A stretch of DNA of 39,349 nucleotides from DATAGF01 sp963813355. Lineage in GTDB: Bacteria > Actinomycetota > Thermoleophilia > Miltoncostaeales > Miltoncostaeaceae. Below are positions 7,653-15,393 of this stretch, piece after piece. Where the stretch lies: the NCBI GenBank assembly GCA_963813355.1, contig CAWEYS010000004.1, positions 1 through 39,349 on the forward strand. Direction: 5' to 3'. The stretch's first letter is position 1; every line of letters starts with the position of its first letter. The position numbers and the translations under genes are program-made. The notes below the pieces were generated by a model that was given only the letters and a program-made list of their open reading frames with translations, did not search any database and was not told where the DNA came from.

Positions 7653-8458
7653 GCACCGCCGTCCACCCCGCCGCCGCTCCGCGGCCGGCCGCGACCTCGC
7701 CGGCGCTCGCCGTGGGCTGCCTCGGCCGCCTGCGGCTCAGCGCCGACGGGGCCGAGCTGCCCTGGCGGCCGGTGCGGCGCGGCCGGGCCGTGTTCCAGTA
7801 CCTGGTCGCGCACCGCCGCCGGTCCGTCGCGCGGGACGAGCTGGCCGAGGTCTTCTGGCCCGGCTCGAGCCCGGGCGCGGCCCGCAACTGCCTCAACACG
7901 TCGCTGTCGATCCTCCGCAGCGGCCTGCGCGACGTGCTCGGCGACCTCCCGGTCGTCGTCCACCGCGACGGGGCGTACTGCCTCGAGCCGGGCCTCGACC
8001 TGACGGTCAACGCCGAGGAGTTCGAGTCGGCCGCCGACGAGGCCAGGCGCCGGCGCCGCGCGGGCGACGTCGAGGGCGCCGCCCGGGCCTACCGCGACGC
8101 CGCGGCCCTCTATGCGGGCGACCTCTTCGAGGACGACCCCTACGAGGAGTGGATGACCGTGCAGCGCCGCTACCTCCGCGAGACCTACATCACGCTGCTC
8201 GGCGACCTCGCCGACTGCGAGTCGGCCCTGGGCGACCCCTCCGCGGCGATCGCCGTCTGCCGCCAGGCGCTTCTGGCCGAGCCCGAGCGCGAGGACGTCC
8301 ACCGGCGCCTGATGCACGCGTACGCGCGCGTGGGCCAGCGCGCCCAGGCGCTGCGGCAGTTCGACCTGTGCGCCGACGCGCTGCGGCGCCGGCTGCGCAC
8401 CGAGCCGAGCCCCGAGACGCTCGCCCTGCACGCCCGGATCCGGCGGGGAGGGGGGTGA
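7649..8458 (+). CDS. SARP-type transcriptional regulator with BTAD domain
   Basis: 269 residues. An OmpR-like winged helix (about 23-105: LAVGCLGRLRLSADGAELPW, then RRGRAVFQYLVAHRRRSVAR, DELAEVFWPGS, ARNCLNTSLSILRSGLRD) is followed by a bacterial transcriptional activation domain (about 120-265) with the typical YAGDLFEDDPYEEWM and TPR-like repeats ending in LRRRLRTEPSPETLALH. There is no ATPase or sensor part, as in DnrI-type SARPs. These activators usually bind direct repeats before their targets. It is in the middle of a coupled trio with a 58-aa protein and a CxxCxGxG protein, sharing GTGA junctions at both ends. Confidence 0.9.
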   Translation: MSTAVHPAAAPRPAATSPALAVGCLGRLRLSADGAELPWRPVRRGRAVFQYLVAHRRRSVARDELAEVFWPGSSPGAARNCLNTSLSILRSGLRDVLGDLPVVVHRDGAYCLEPGLDLTVNAEEFESAADEARRRRRAGDVEGAARAYRDAAALYAGDLFEDDPYEEWMTVQRRYLRETYITLLGDLADCESALGDPSAAIAVCRQALLAEPEREDVHRRLMHAYARVGQRAQALRQFDLCADALRRRLRTEPSPETLALHARIRRGGG

Positions 8459-8463
8459 TCCGG

Positions 8464-8661
8464 ATGGCACGGATCGTTCGCAGCGAGGCCTCTCCGGCGG
8501 CGATCTGGGCGCCCTGCCCGGACTGCTGGGGACAGGGCCGCATCTACTGCCGCGGCGAGGACCGCCGCCTGCTCCCGGTCGCCTGCTACGGCTGCCTGGG
8601 CGTCGGCCAGACGCTCCGCCTCCCGCCGCCCTCGACCGAGCCGGAGGGTTCGCGGGGCTGA
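8464..8661 (+). CDS. Small DnaJ-type zinc-finger protein (two CxxCxGxG motifs)
   Basis: 65 residues with two CxxCxGxG motifs, CPDCWGQG and CYGCLGVG, plus an extra cysteine in RIYCRGED, resembling one zinc site of the DnaJ central domain. ATG 8464 is used, with the GGGAGG-rich stretch at 8446-8452 as ribosome site. A GTG at 8455, overlapping the upstream stop as GTGA, would add three residues and is almost as good. Such mini zinc-finger proteins often act as small chaperones or protein-protein adaptors. Its coupling to a SARP gene suggests a role in the same response. Not in any family I can name beyond the motif. Confidence 0.72.
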   Translation: MARIVRSEASPAAIWAPCPDCWGQGRIYCRGEDRRLLPVACYGCLGVGQTLRLPPPSTEPEGSRG

Positions 8662-8668
8662 GTGGTGG

Positions 8669-8674
8669 TACCGT
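8669..8674 (+). promoter_or_regulatory. Putative -10 box for a leaderless DUF11 transcript
   Basis: TACCGT ends 7 bases before ATG 8682. There is no Shine-Dalgarno in the gap. Same hexamer and spacing as before the DedA gene. No -35 is evident. Confidence 0.35.
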
Positions 8675-8681
8675 CCGCCGG

Positions 8682-10187
8682 ATGCGGATGCTGAGGAGAG
8701 TGATCGTTCTCCTCGGCGTCGCGCTCGTGGCGGGTGGGTCCGCCTCGGCGTCCGCCCTCGCCGACGTCAACCTGAACCTCGTCAAGGAGCGGGCCGACGG
8801 CGGCGGAACGGTGCCGGTCGGGGCCGTGGCGGTCTTCAAGCTCACGGTGGATAACGTCGGCGGGACGACCATGGCGACCGGCGTCACGGTCACGGACACG
8901 TTCCCGGCGGGCCTGACCCCGGTCGACCTGCCGTCCGGGTGCTCGGCGGCGGAGCAGGTGGTGACCTGCGCGCTCGGCCTGCCGCTCGGCCAGTTCGATA
9001 AGCCGTTCTTCGTGCTGCGCGCGCGCGCCGAGGCGGCCGCGGCCGCGAGCGGCGTGACGAACACGGCGGTCGCGACCGCCGACGAGCCGGACGTCGACAC
9101 GGCCGACAACCAGGACTCCCTCTCCGTCCCGATCGGCCCCTACTCGACGCTGGAAGCGACCATGGCGGCGAGCCCGCCCTCGGTCGTCGCGGGGTCATCG
9201 GTGACGTTCACGACGACGGTCCGGAACGAGGGGCCGAGCGCCGCGACGGGGGTGCGGGCGCTCACCCTGTTGCCCGCGGGCCTGGTGTACCGAGCGGTGA
9301 CGCCCACCCAGGGCACATGCGCCGGGCTCGCCTGCGACCTCGGAGCGATCCCTGCGGACGGCGCGGCGCGGGTCGAGGTCGTCGCGGACGTCAACGTCTC
9401 GGTCTCCGGCAGGCGCCTCAGCGCCGTCGAAGCCACCGCGGCCAGCCCGAGCTCCTCCGCGCGCGCGGAGGCGGGCGTCGAGGTGGCGCCGCGCTTCGTC
9501 ACGGCGGGGGCCGGGCGGCCCGACCTGGCCGTGACCGTGCGCCCGCCGGCCCGGGCGAGGGAGGGCGTCACCGGCACGTGGGCGCTCGAGGTGGTCAACA
9601 GGGGGCCCGGGGCCGCCAGCGGCGTGAGGGTGCGCGGCGCGAGCACCCCGGCCGCGGTGCTGGTCGGCGCGCGCGGGGCGCCGGGCGGGTGCGGCGCCCG
9701 CCTCCCGGTGACCTGCGACCTGGGCGCGCTGGCCGCCGGCGAGCGCCGGGTCGTCGCGCTGCGCCTGCGCCCCCGTGCGAGGGGCAGGCTGGCCGTCACG
9801 GGATCGGTCGCGGCCGCCGAGGGCGAGACGACCGACGCGAACAACCTCCGCCGGGCGACCCGCGAGGTCAACGCCGGGCGCGCGCGGCTGACGCTGCGGG
9901 CCCGGGCGCTCACGGCGCGGCTGCGCCCGGGCGAGCGCGTCCCCGTCCTCATCACGGTGGGCAACCCGAGCCACGTGGCGGCCCGCCGCCTGGAGGTCTG
10001 CGCCCGCCCGCCCGGCGCTCGCCGCAGATGCTGGACGCTCGCGGCGATGCGGCCCGGCGGGTCCCAGACCTATCGCGTGGCCGCGATTGCGCAGGGGCCG
10101 GGGGTGGCCGCGACCACGGCGACTGCGCGCGCCGCCAACGCCGCTCCGGCCGCCGCGCGGGCGACCGTGCGCGTCATCAGCCCGTGA
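8682..10187 (+). CDS. Secreted DUF11 repeat protein
   Basis: 501 residues. A Sec-type signal (RMLRRVIVLLGVALVAGGSA, cleavage near SALA-D) is followed by DUF11 (conserved repeat, Ig-like) domains at about 28-150, 155-265 and 280-395, each with the pattern of a hydrophobic strand, then NxGPxxAxGVxVxDxxPAGL, a single CxxxxxxVTCxLG pair and DxxxxNN. A further Ig-like stretch fills about 400-498. DUF11 proteins are extracytoplasmic structural or adhesive proteins. No sortase motif or membrane anchor is visible at the C-terminus, so it is probably released or cell-wall associated. Its 3' end overlaps the convergent reductase gene by 11 bases. Confidence 0.88.
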   Translation: MRMLRRVIVLLGVALVAGGSASASALADVNLNLVKERADGGGTVPVGAVAVFKLTVDNVGGTTMATGVTVTDTFPAGLTPVDLPSGCSAAEQVVTCALGLPLGQFDKPFFVLRARAEAAAAASGVTNTAVATADEPDVDTADNQDSLSVPIGPYSTLEATMAASPPSVVAGSSVTFTTTVRNEGPSAATGVRALTLLPAGLVYRAVTPTQGTCAGLACDLGAIPADGAARVEVVADVNVSVSGRRLSAVEATAASPSSSARAEAGVEVAPRFVTAGAGRPDLAVTVRPPARAREGVTGTWALEVVNRGPGAASGVRVRGASTPAAVLVGARGAPGGCGARLPVTCDLGALAAGERRVVALRLRPRARGRLAVTGSVAAAEGETTDANNLRRATREVNAGRARLTLRARALTARLRPGERVPVLITVGNPSHVAARRLEVCARPPGARRRCWTLAAMRPGGSQTYRVAAIAQGPGVAATTATARAANAAPAAARATVRVISP

Positions 10188-11400
10188 GCCCCTCCAGCGG
10201 GACGTCCTGGTCGGCCAGCCGGTCCGGGTCGACCGCGGCGCGCGACCGGATCAGAGCCTGCACGTGCTCGTTGACGTCCCAGACGTTGATGTTCATGCCG
10301 GCCATCACGGCGCCGTCGTCGCCGAGCCAGAAGACGACCGCCTCGCGCGCGGCGAGGTCGCCGCGGACGACGATGCGCGCCTCGGGGTCGGCCAGGCCCG
10401 AGTACTCCATGCCCACGTCGTACTGGTCGGAGAAGAAGTAGGGCAGGCGCTCGAAGGGCTCCGTGCGGCCGAGCATCGCGCGCGCCGCCGCCGGGCCCTG
10501 GTTGACCGCGTTGGCCCAGTGCTCCACCCGCACGCGGCGCCCGTAGAACGGGTGCTCGGCGTTGGCGATGTCGCCGGCCGCGAAGACGTCGCCGCCCGCC
10601 CGCAGTGTCGCGTCGACCAGGACGCCGTTGTCAACCGCGAGCCCGGCGGCCTCGGCGAGCGCCGTGCGGGGCGCCGCCCCCACGCCGACGAGCACCGCCG
10701 CGCACTCGACGGTCCGGCCGCCCGCGAGCCGGACGCGCTCCGCGCGGCCGTCCCCCTCGATCGCCTCGACCCCGGTGCCCGTGAGGAGCTCCACGCCGTG
10801 GTCCCGGTGGACGTCGGCGTACATCCGCCCGACCTCGGCGCCGAGGACGGTCTGCAGCGGCACGGACTGCTGCTCGACCATCGTCACCTCCATGCCGCGC
10901 GTCCGGGCCGAGGCGGCGGCCTCCGCGCCGATCCAGCCCGCCCCGATCACGAACAGGCGCCCTCCGGCGGCGATCACGTCGCGCAGGCGGTCGCAGTCGT
11001 CGAGGGTCCTCAGCACGTGGACGCCATCGAGGTCGGCGCCCGGGATCGGCAGCCGGCGCGGCTCGGAGCCGGTCGCCAGGAGCAGGCGATCCCAGCCGAG
11101 CGTCTCGCCGTCGCTCAGCGTCGCGGTGTGGCCCTCGGGGTCGACCGCCGTGACCTCGCGCCCGCGGAGGAGCTCGACCTCCTGCTCGGCGTAGAAGCCC
11201 TCGGGGTGGACGTAGACCGAGTCCCGCTCCGCCCCGTCCTGCAGGTAGCCCTTGGAGAGCGGCGGGCGCTCGTAGGGCCGGTGCGGCTCGGCCCCGACGA
11301 GGATGACGCGCCCGTCGAAGCCCTCCTCGCGCAGCGTCTCGGCGGCCTTCGCCCCCGTCAGGCTCGCCCCCACGATCAGGAAGGTCGGTCGCTCGGCCAT
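10177..11400 (-). CDS. Ferredoxin-reductase-type FAD/NAD(P)-dependent oxidoreductase
   Basis: 407 residues. First Rossmann motif TFLIVGASLTGAKAAETLRE, then the family marker GAEPHRPYERPPLSKGYL near residue 40, NAD-binding motif RLFVIGAGWIGAEAAASAR near 142, and the second FAD motif DVFAAGDIANA near 275. The C-terminal domain (VEHWANAVNQG to the end) is that of rhodocoxin/putidaredoxin reductase-like enzymes, which pass electrons from NAD(P)H to a 2Fe-2S ferredoxin, usually for a P450 or Rieske oxygenase. No ferredoxin or P450 is in the window. GAGGAGG precedes the ATG. It is separate from its neighbours in orientation. Confidence 0.92.
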   Translation of the reverse strand: MAERPTFLIVGASLTGAKAAETLREEGFDGRVILVGAEPHRPYERPPLSKGYLQDGAERDSVYVHPEGFYAEQEVELLRGREVTAVDPEGHTATLSDGETLGWDRLLLATGSEPRRLPIPGADLDGVHVLRTLDDCDRLRDVIAAGGRLFVIGAGWIGAEAAASARTRGMEVTMVEQQSVPLQTVLGAEVGRMYADVHRDHGVELLTGTGVEAIEGDGRAERVRLAGGRTVECAAVLVGVGAAPRTALAEAAGLAVDNGVLVDATLRAGGDVFAAGDIANAEHPFYGRRVRVEHWANAVNQGPAAARAMLGRTEPFERLPYFFSDQYDVGMEYSGLADPEARIVVRGDLAAREAVVFWLGDDGAVMAGMNINVWDVNEHVQALIRSRAAVDPDRLADQDVPLEGLTG

Positions 11401-11462
11401 CCCGCGCCTCCTCGCTCCGGCGGTCGAGCGTCAACCCTAGTGGGGGCGCCGCCCGCCCGCCT

Positions 11463-13302
11463 CTATCCTCCCTCGGTGAGCGGGATCCGGTCCTGGGCCA
11501 GGACGGCCCGGTCGGTGCCGCTGGTGGCGATCACCCGGACCTCGACCTCGGCCTCTCCGGGGAAGTCGTCCGGGTCGATGCGGACGGCGGGGTCGGCGAG
11601 GTCGAGGCCCACCGTGCGCCACGTGGCGCCCCCGTCGGAGCTCGCCTGCACAAGGTAGCGGCGCTCGGGCGAGGGCCCCGGGGCGTCCCACTCCACGACC
11701 ACCTCGCCGCCGGTCCCGCCGCCGACCCGGCGGAGGCCGGGCGCGGAGGCGTCCCCCGGCCCGGCGGCCGGCGCGGCCGGGCCGCCGATCGGGCGGCTGT
11801 CGAGCACCGCGTCGCCGAGCCGCAGCTCGATGCGGCGAGCCTCCGGCGGGGCCGGCAGGACGGCGTCGATCGTCCCGGTGCGGTCGTCGTCGGGCTCCTC
11901 GCAGGCGCTCGGCTGGAAGCGCACGGGCTGCTCCACGAGCGTCTGCCCCTCGGCGGTCATGAGGATGACGGAGAACGGCTCCCGGCCGGCCTCGTCGTCG
12001 GGCGGCGAGGGCTCGGACGAGGCCGGGAGGACGGCCGTCAGGGTCCCCGTCGAGCGCGTGAGGTTGGCGGCCGCGATGACGTGGATCCCGGCCACCTCGT
12101 CACCGGGTCCGGCGCTGGCGTTCCCGGGCGGCCCTCCGGCGCCGAGGGCGTCCTCGGCGGCCAGCCGGGTGCGGATGCCGTCGTACGTGAAGGAGCTCAG
12201 CCACTGGTTGTCACAGTAGGTCATGACGTCGTGCCAGGCAGAGCCCGGCAGCGCGCGCATGGGGATCGCGAAGCCCGGGTCGCCGACGTCGAGGCCCACG
12301 AAGCGGCCGTCCGCGTTCGAGAGCTGGCCGTTGGCGTACGGGTAGGGGCCGCCTCCGACGGCGCCGCAGAACTCGGCGTGGCGCCGTCCGAAGGTGTGCC
12401 CGAGCTCGTGGCCCGTGTACCAGTCGCCGTAGGACCCGTCCGCGTCCCAGCCGAAGGTCGACGAGCCGGTCGGGCCGGAGGCGACCGTCCCCGGCGCCGG
12501 CCCTGACGGGATCCCCGAGGCCAGGCCGCGCATGAAGCCGCCGGCGTCGTCTACGAGGCCGTAGTAGTGGGTGCGCCGGTCGGTCCCGGCGGCGACGTCG
12601 ACCGCGCGCAGGGCGATCAGGGTGGCGTTGATCTCGGAGGCGTCGAAGGGCGCCGCGTGGGGGGCGTCGATCGTGGTCGTGGTGAGGCTCACGCTCGCGA
12701 CGGGGTAGGCGCGCCGCAGCCACGACCGGATCAGGTCGATGTCCAGCGCCGACGCCACGTGCGTCGCCGTCGAACGCGCCCTGCGCGTAGCGGATCTTCG
12801 CGATGTGGATCCTCAGCGGCGCGGCGGCCGCGAACGTCACCGTGGTGTCGGGGCGGGGCGCCAGCGGCAGGTAGCCGGCCGCGGTCCGGGCGCTGCCCAG
12901 CCGGATCGCGATCGTGCCCGTGGCGAGGCTGGCGGGCAGCACGAAGTTCAGGCTGTGGCCCAGCTCGTGGCGCCGGCTGAGGAGCGCGGCCAGCGACGAC
13001 CCCGACCGTGACGGGTCGAGCTCCGCCGGTCCGATCGGGGCGATGCCGTACCAGGGCCCCGAGGGCGCGCGCCCCACCCTCAGGACGCCGCGGACCGACG
13101 CGGGCCCCGCCGCATACGAGAGGTACACCCGCACGACCGTGCGCTTCCCGGCGACCAGCGGCACCGAGTTGAGGTGGTCCTGGACGGCCTGGGTGACCTC
13201 GATGCCGTCGACGACGACCTGGGCCGGGCCGGCGGCCTCGCCGGGCGAGGCGGCCTCGCCGGCGATCCGCTCCAGCAGGTCGTCGGGTGCCGGGCGTCCC
13301 AT
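11463..13302 (-). CDS. Metzincin-like zinc metallopeptidase, interrupted by one frameshift
   Basis: The N-terminal part begins at ATG 13302 with GGGAGG upstream (MGRPAPDDLLERIAGEA, then VVDGIEVTQAVQDHLNSVPL, a pattern seen before M66-like or other secreted zincins). Translation continues to about 12765, where it must shift by one base to continue as DATHVASALDIDLIRSWL. Downstream, bases 12378-12410 encode HELGHTFGRRH, the metzincin HEXXHXXGXXH zinc motif, followed by HAEFCG and AWHDVMTYCDNQWLS, a plausible Met-turn. The C-terminal third contains fibronectin-like segments and YLVQASSDGGATWRTVGLD. The complete protein would be about 613 residues. No signal peptide is evident. The shift region GGCGACGCACG suggests a single-base indel. 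Confidence 0.75.
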
Positions 13303-13390
13303 GGTCCCTCCCGGGGTCGTGATCGGCTCGGGGCGATCATCCGCCCGAGACGCCCCAGGCCGCAACGGGGCCCGAGCGCGGACCTCGTCC

Positions 13391-13396
13391 TAGGAT
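13391..13396 (+). promoter_or_regulatory. Putative -10 box for a leaderless GNAT transcript
   Basis: TAGGAT ends 6 bases before the GTG at 13403, so the predicted transcription start (+1) falls on the start codon. No ribosome site is present. The -35 region is not recognisable. Confidence 0.4.
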
Positions 13397-13402
13397 CAGC
13401 GC

Positions 13403-13720
13403 GTGGACGACGAGATCGAGGTGCGCGACAACCCCGAGGCCGGCCGCTACGAGGCGATCGTCGCCGGCCGGCTGGCCGGCTACGCGGCCTACCGGTCCCG
13501 GCCCGGGGCGCTGGCCTTCACCCACACCGACGTCCTCCCCCGGTATGAGGGGCGCGGCATCGGCAGCCGCTTGGCGCGGGCCGCCCTCGACGACGCCCGC
13601 GCCCGGGGGCTGAGCGCCATCCCGCACTGCCCGTTCATCGCCGCCTGGATCCGCCGTCACCCGGAGTACGAGGACCTCGTGCCCGAGGAGGAGCGCGGGC
13701 TGCTCGACGGGCGGGGCTGA
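13403..13720 (+). CDS. Small GNAT-type N-acetyltransferase (YjdJ/NATD1-like)
   Basis: 105 residues. Pattern IEVRDNPEAGRYEAIVAGRL, AYRSRPGALAFTHTDVLPRY, then EGRGIGSRLARAALDDARAR (acetyl-CoA pyrophosphate loop G-x-G-I-G-S) and IPHCPFIAAWIRRHPEYEDL. This is the compact single-domain acetyltransferase family whose C-terminal CPF-x-x-x-W/Y-I-x-x-HPEY motif is diagnostic. Acceptor unknown. Divergent from the metallopeptidase and convergent with the hydrolase that follows six bases on. Confidence 0.9.
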   Translation: MDDEIEVRDNPEAGRYEAIVAGRLAGYAAYRSRPGALAFTHTDVLPRYEGRGIGSRLARAALDDARARGLSAIPHCPFIAAWIRRHPEYEDLVPEEERGLLDGRG

Positions 13721-13726
13721 GCGACC

Positions 13727-14524
13727 TCAGCCCTCGAGGAAGGACACGACCTCGGAGACGAACAGCTCGGTGGCCGTGTCCATGGCCGTGTGGCCCTGGC
13801 CGGGCATCGCGACGATCCGGCTGTCCGGCAGCGCCGCGTCGGCCCTTGCGACCCCCTCCTTGAAGGACTCGCGCGTGGCGTCGCCCTGCAGGAGCAGCGT
13901 CGGCACGGCCAGGTCGCGAAAGGCCGCCGGGTCGAGGCGATGCTCGCCGACCGCCCGGAGCTCCCGGGGAATGGTGTGCGCCGCCGCGAGGCGTGCGGCC
14001 CACGCGGGCTGAGACCGCATGGCCTCGATCTGCTCCGGCCGGACCCCGGCCACCTCGGCCATGAAGACGCCCATGAACCGGTCGCGATCGCCCTCGGCGA
14101 GCAGCGTCTCGAGCCGGGCGAGGGCGTCGCCGCTCGGGACCGACCCCTTCCCCGGCGGCTCGTAGAGGACGAGCGCGCGCAGCGGACGGGAGAGGAGGGC
14201 CCCCTCGAGCGCGCAGAGGGCGCCGAAGGAGTGCCCCAGGACGCAGGCCCCACCCCCGGCGTGGTCGGCGACGGCGGCGATGTCCTCGAACTCGCGCCCG
14301 ATCGCGTAGTCGCGGGCGTCGCCGCTCTCGCCCCGCCCCCGGCGGTCGACGGCCAGGACGGTGAAGCGCTCCGCGAGGGCCGGCAGCACGGGGGCCCACC
14401 GGGCGTGGTCCGCCGCGGTGCCGTGGACCAGGACGAGCGGCGGCCCCTCCCCGGCTCGCCAGACGGCGATCGGCGTCCCGTCGGCCGAACGGACGGTCTC
14501 CAGCGTGGGCGCGCTCGTGTCCAT
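13727..14524 (-). CDS. Alpha/beta hydrolase
   Basis: 265 residues. Oxyanion-hole segment PPLVLVHGTAADHARWAPVL at about 28, then FTVLAVDRRGRGESGD, nucleophile elbow GHSFG (Ser99), acid LLLQGD (Asp215) and GQGHTAMD (His245), a complete catalytic triad. The cap region is short and helical. This group contains esterases, epoxide hydrolase-like and dienelactone-like enzymes; substrate is not deducible. A GAGGA ribosome site precedes ATG 14524. Divergent from the HAD hydrolase. Confidence 0.9.
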   Translation of the reverse strand: MDTSAPTLETVRSADGTPIAVWRAGEGPPLVLVHGTAADHARWAPVLPALAERFTVLAVDRRGRGESGDARDYAIGREFEDIAAVADHAGGGACVLGHSFGALCALEGALLSRPLRALVLYEPPGKGSVPSGDALARLETLLAEGDRDRFMGVFMAEVAGVRPEQIEAMRSQPAWAARLAAAHTIPRELRAVGEHRLDPAAFRDLAVPTLLLQGDATRESFKEGVARADAALPDSRIVAMPGQGHTAMDTATELFVSEVVSFLEG

Positions 14525-14647
14525 GCGCGTTCCTCGACGAGGTGTCGTGCCCGACGCCGAGAACGTATGGCCCCGTCCGGCGGCCGGTCAATCCCCCCTC
14601 CGGATCCGCGAGCGCCGAAACCGCGACGATGCGATCCTGAGGGGCGG

Positions 14648-15307
14648 ATGCGCTGGGCGACCTTCGACTGCTACGGGACCCTCATCGACTGGGACGGTGG
14701 GATGCGCCGCGCGCTCGCGCGCCTCTTCGGGGCCGAGCGCGCCCCGGAGCTCCTCGCCCGCTACCACGCCGCCGAGCCCGAGGTGGAGGCCGGCCCGTAC
14801 CGGAGCTACGCCGACGTGATGTCGGCCGCGCTGGCGCGTGCCGCGCAGGAGGCCGGGGTGCCGGTGCCGTCGGGGGAGGAGGGCGCGCTGGCGGCAGCGC
14901 TCCCCGGCTGGCGGCCCTTCCCCGAGGTGCCGGCCGAGCTCGAGGAGCTCCGCCGCCGCGGATGGCGCCTGGCGGTGCTCTCCAACTGCGACCGCGAGCA
15001 CGTCGAGGCGTCGGCGCAGGCCCTCGGGACCGCGTTCGACGCGACCGTGGTCGCCCAGGACGTGCGCTCGTACAAGCCCGCTCCGGCCCACTGGGCGCGG
15101 TTCTTCGCGGAGACGGGCGCGGCCCGTGAGGCCCACGTCCACGTGGCCGCCAGCCTCTTTCACGACATCCGCCCCGCGGGGGACCTCGGCCTGAGGACCG
15201 TCTGGATCAACCGCGCCGGGGAGCGGCCCACGCCGACCCCGGACCGGGAGCTGCCGGATCTCGGCGGCCTGGCGGACGCGCTCGACGGGCTGGTGACGCC
15301 GGCCTGA
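14648..15307 (+). CDS. HAD superfamily hydrolase, haloacid dehalogenase type II-like
   Basis: 219 residues. Motif I FDCYGTLIDWDGG has nucleophile Asp7, the D-x-Y-G-T form of L-2-haloacid dehalogenases and related enzymes. Motif II is LAVLSNCD, motif III lysine lies in VRSYKPAPAHW, and motif IV in HVAASLFHDIRPAGDLGLRT, followed by VWINRAG, typical of this subgroup. Both dehalogenase and phosphatase activity are possible. It begins 123 bases from the divergent hydrolase. Confidence 0.88.
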   Translation: MRWATFDCYGTLIDWDGGMRRALARLFGAERAPELLARYHAAEPEVEAGPYRSYADVMSAALARAAQEAGVPVPSGEEGALAAALPGWRPFPEVPAELEELRRRGWRLAVLSNCDREHVEASAQALGTAFDATVVAQDVRSYKPAPAHWARFFAETGAAREAHVHVAASLFHDIRPAGDLGLRTVWINRAGERPTPTPDRELPDLGGLADALDGLVTPA

Positions 15308-15380
15308 GCGAGCGGGAGCGGGCCGGCGAGGAGCCCCCCACGCGAGCACGGGGCGACGGCGATCGTGGGACGCCCCGGGT

Positions 15381-15386
15381 TAGGCT
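15381..15386 (+). promoter_or_regulatory. Putative -10 box for a leaderless regulator transcript
   Basis: TAGGCT ends 7 bases before ATG 15394, with no Shine-Dalgarno in the gap. Matches the spacing seen at 4012, 8669, 13391 and 32103. Confidence 0.4.
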
Positions 15387-15393
15387 CGCGGCC

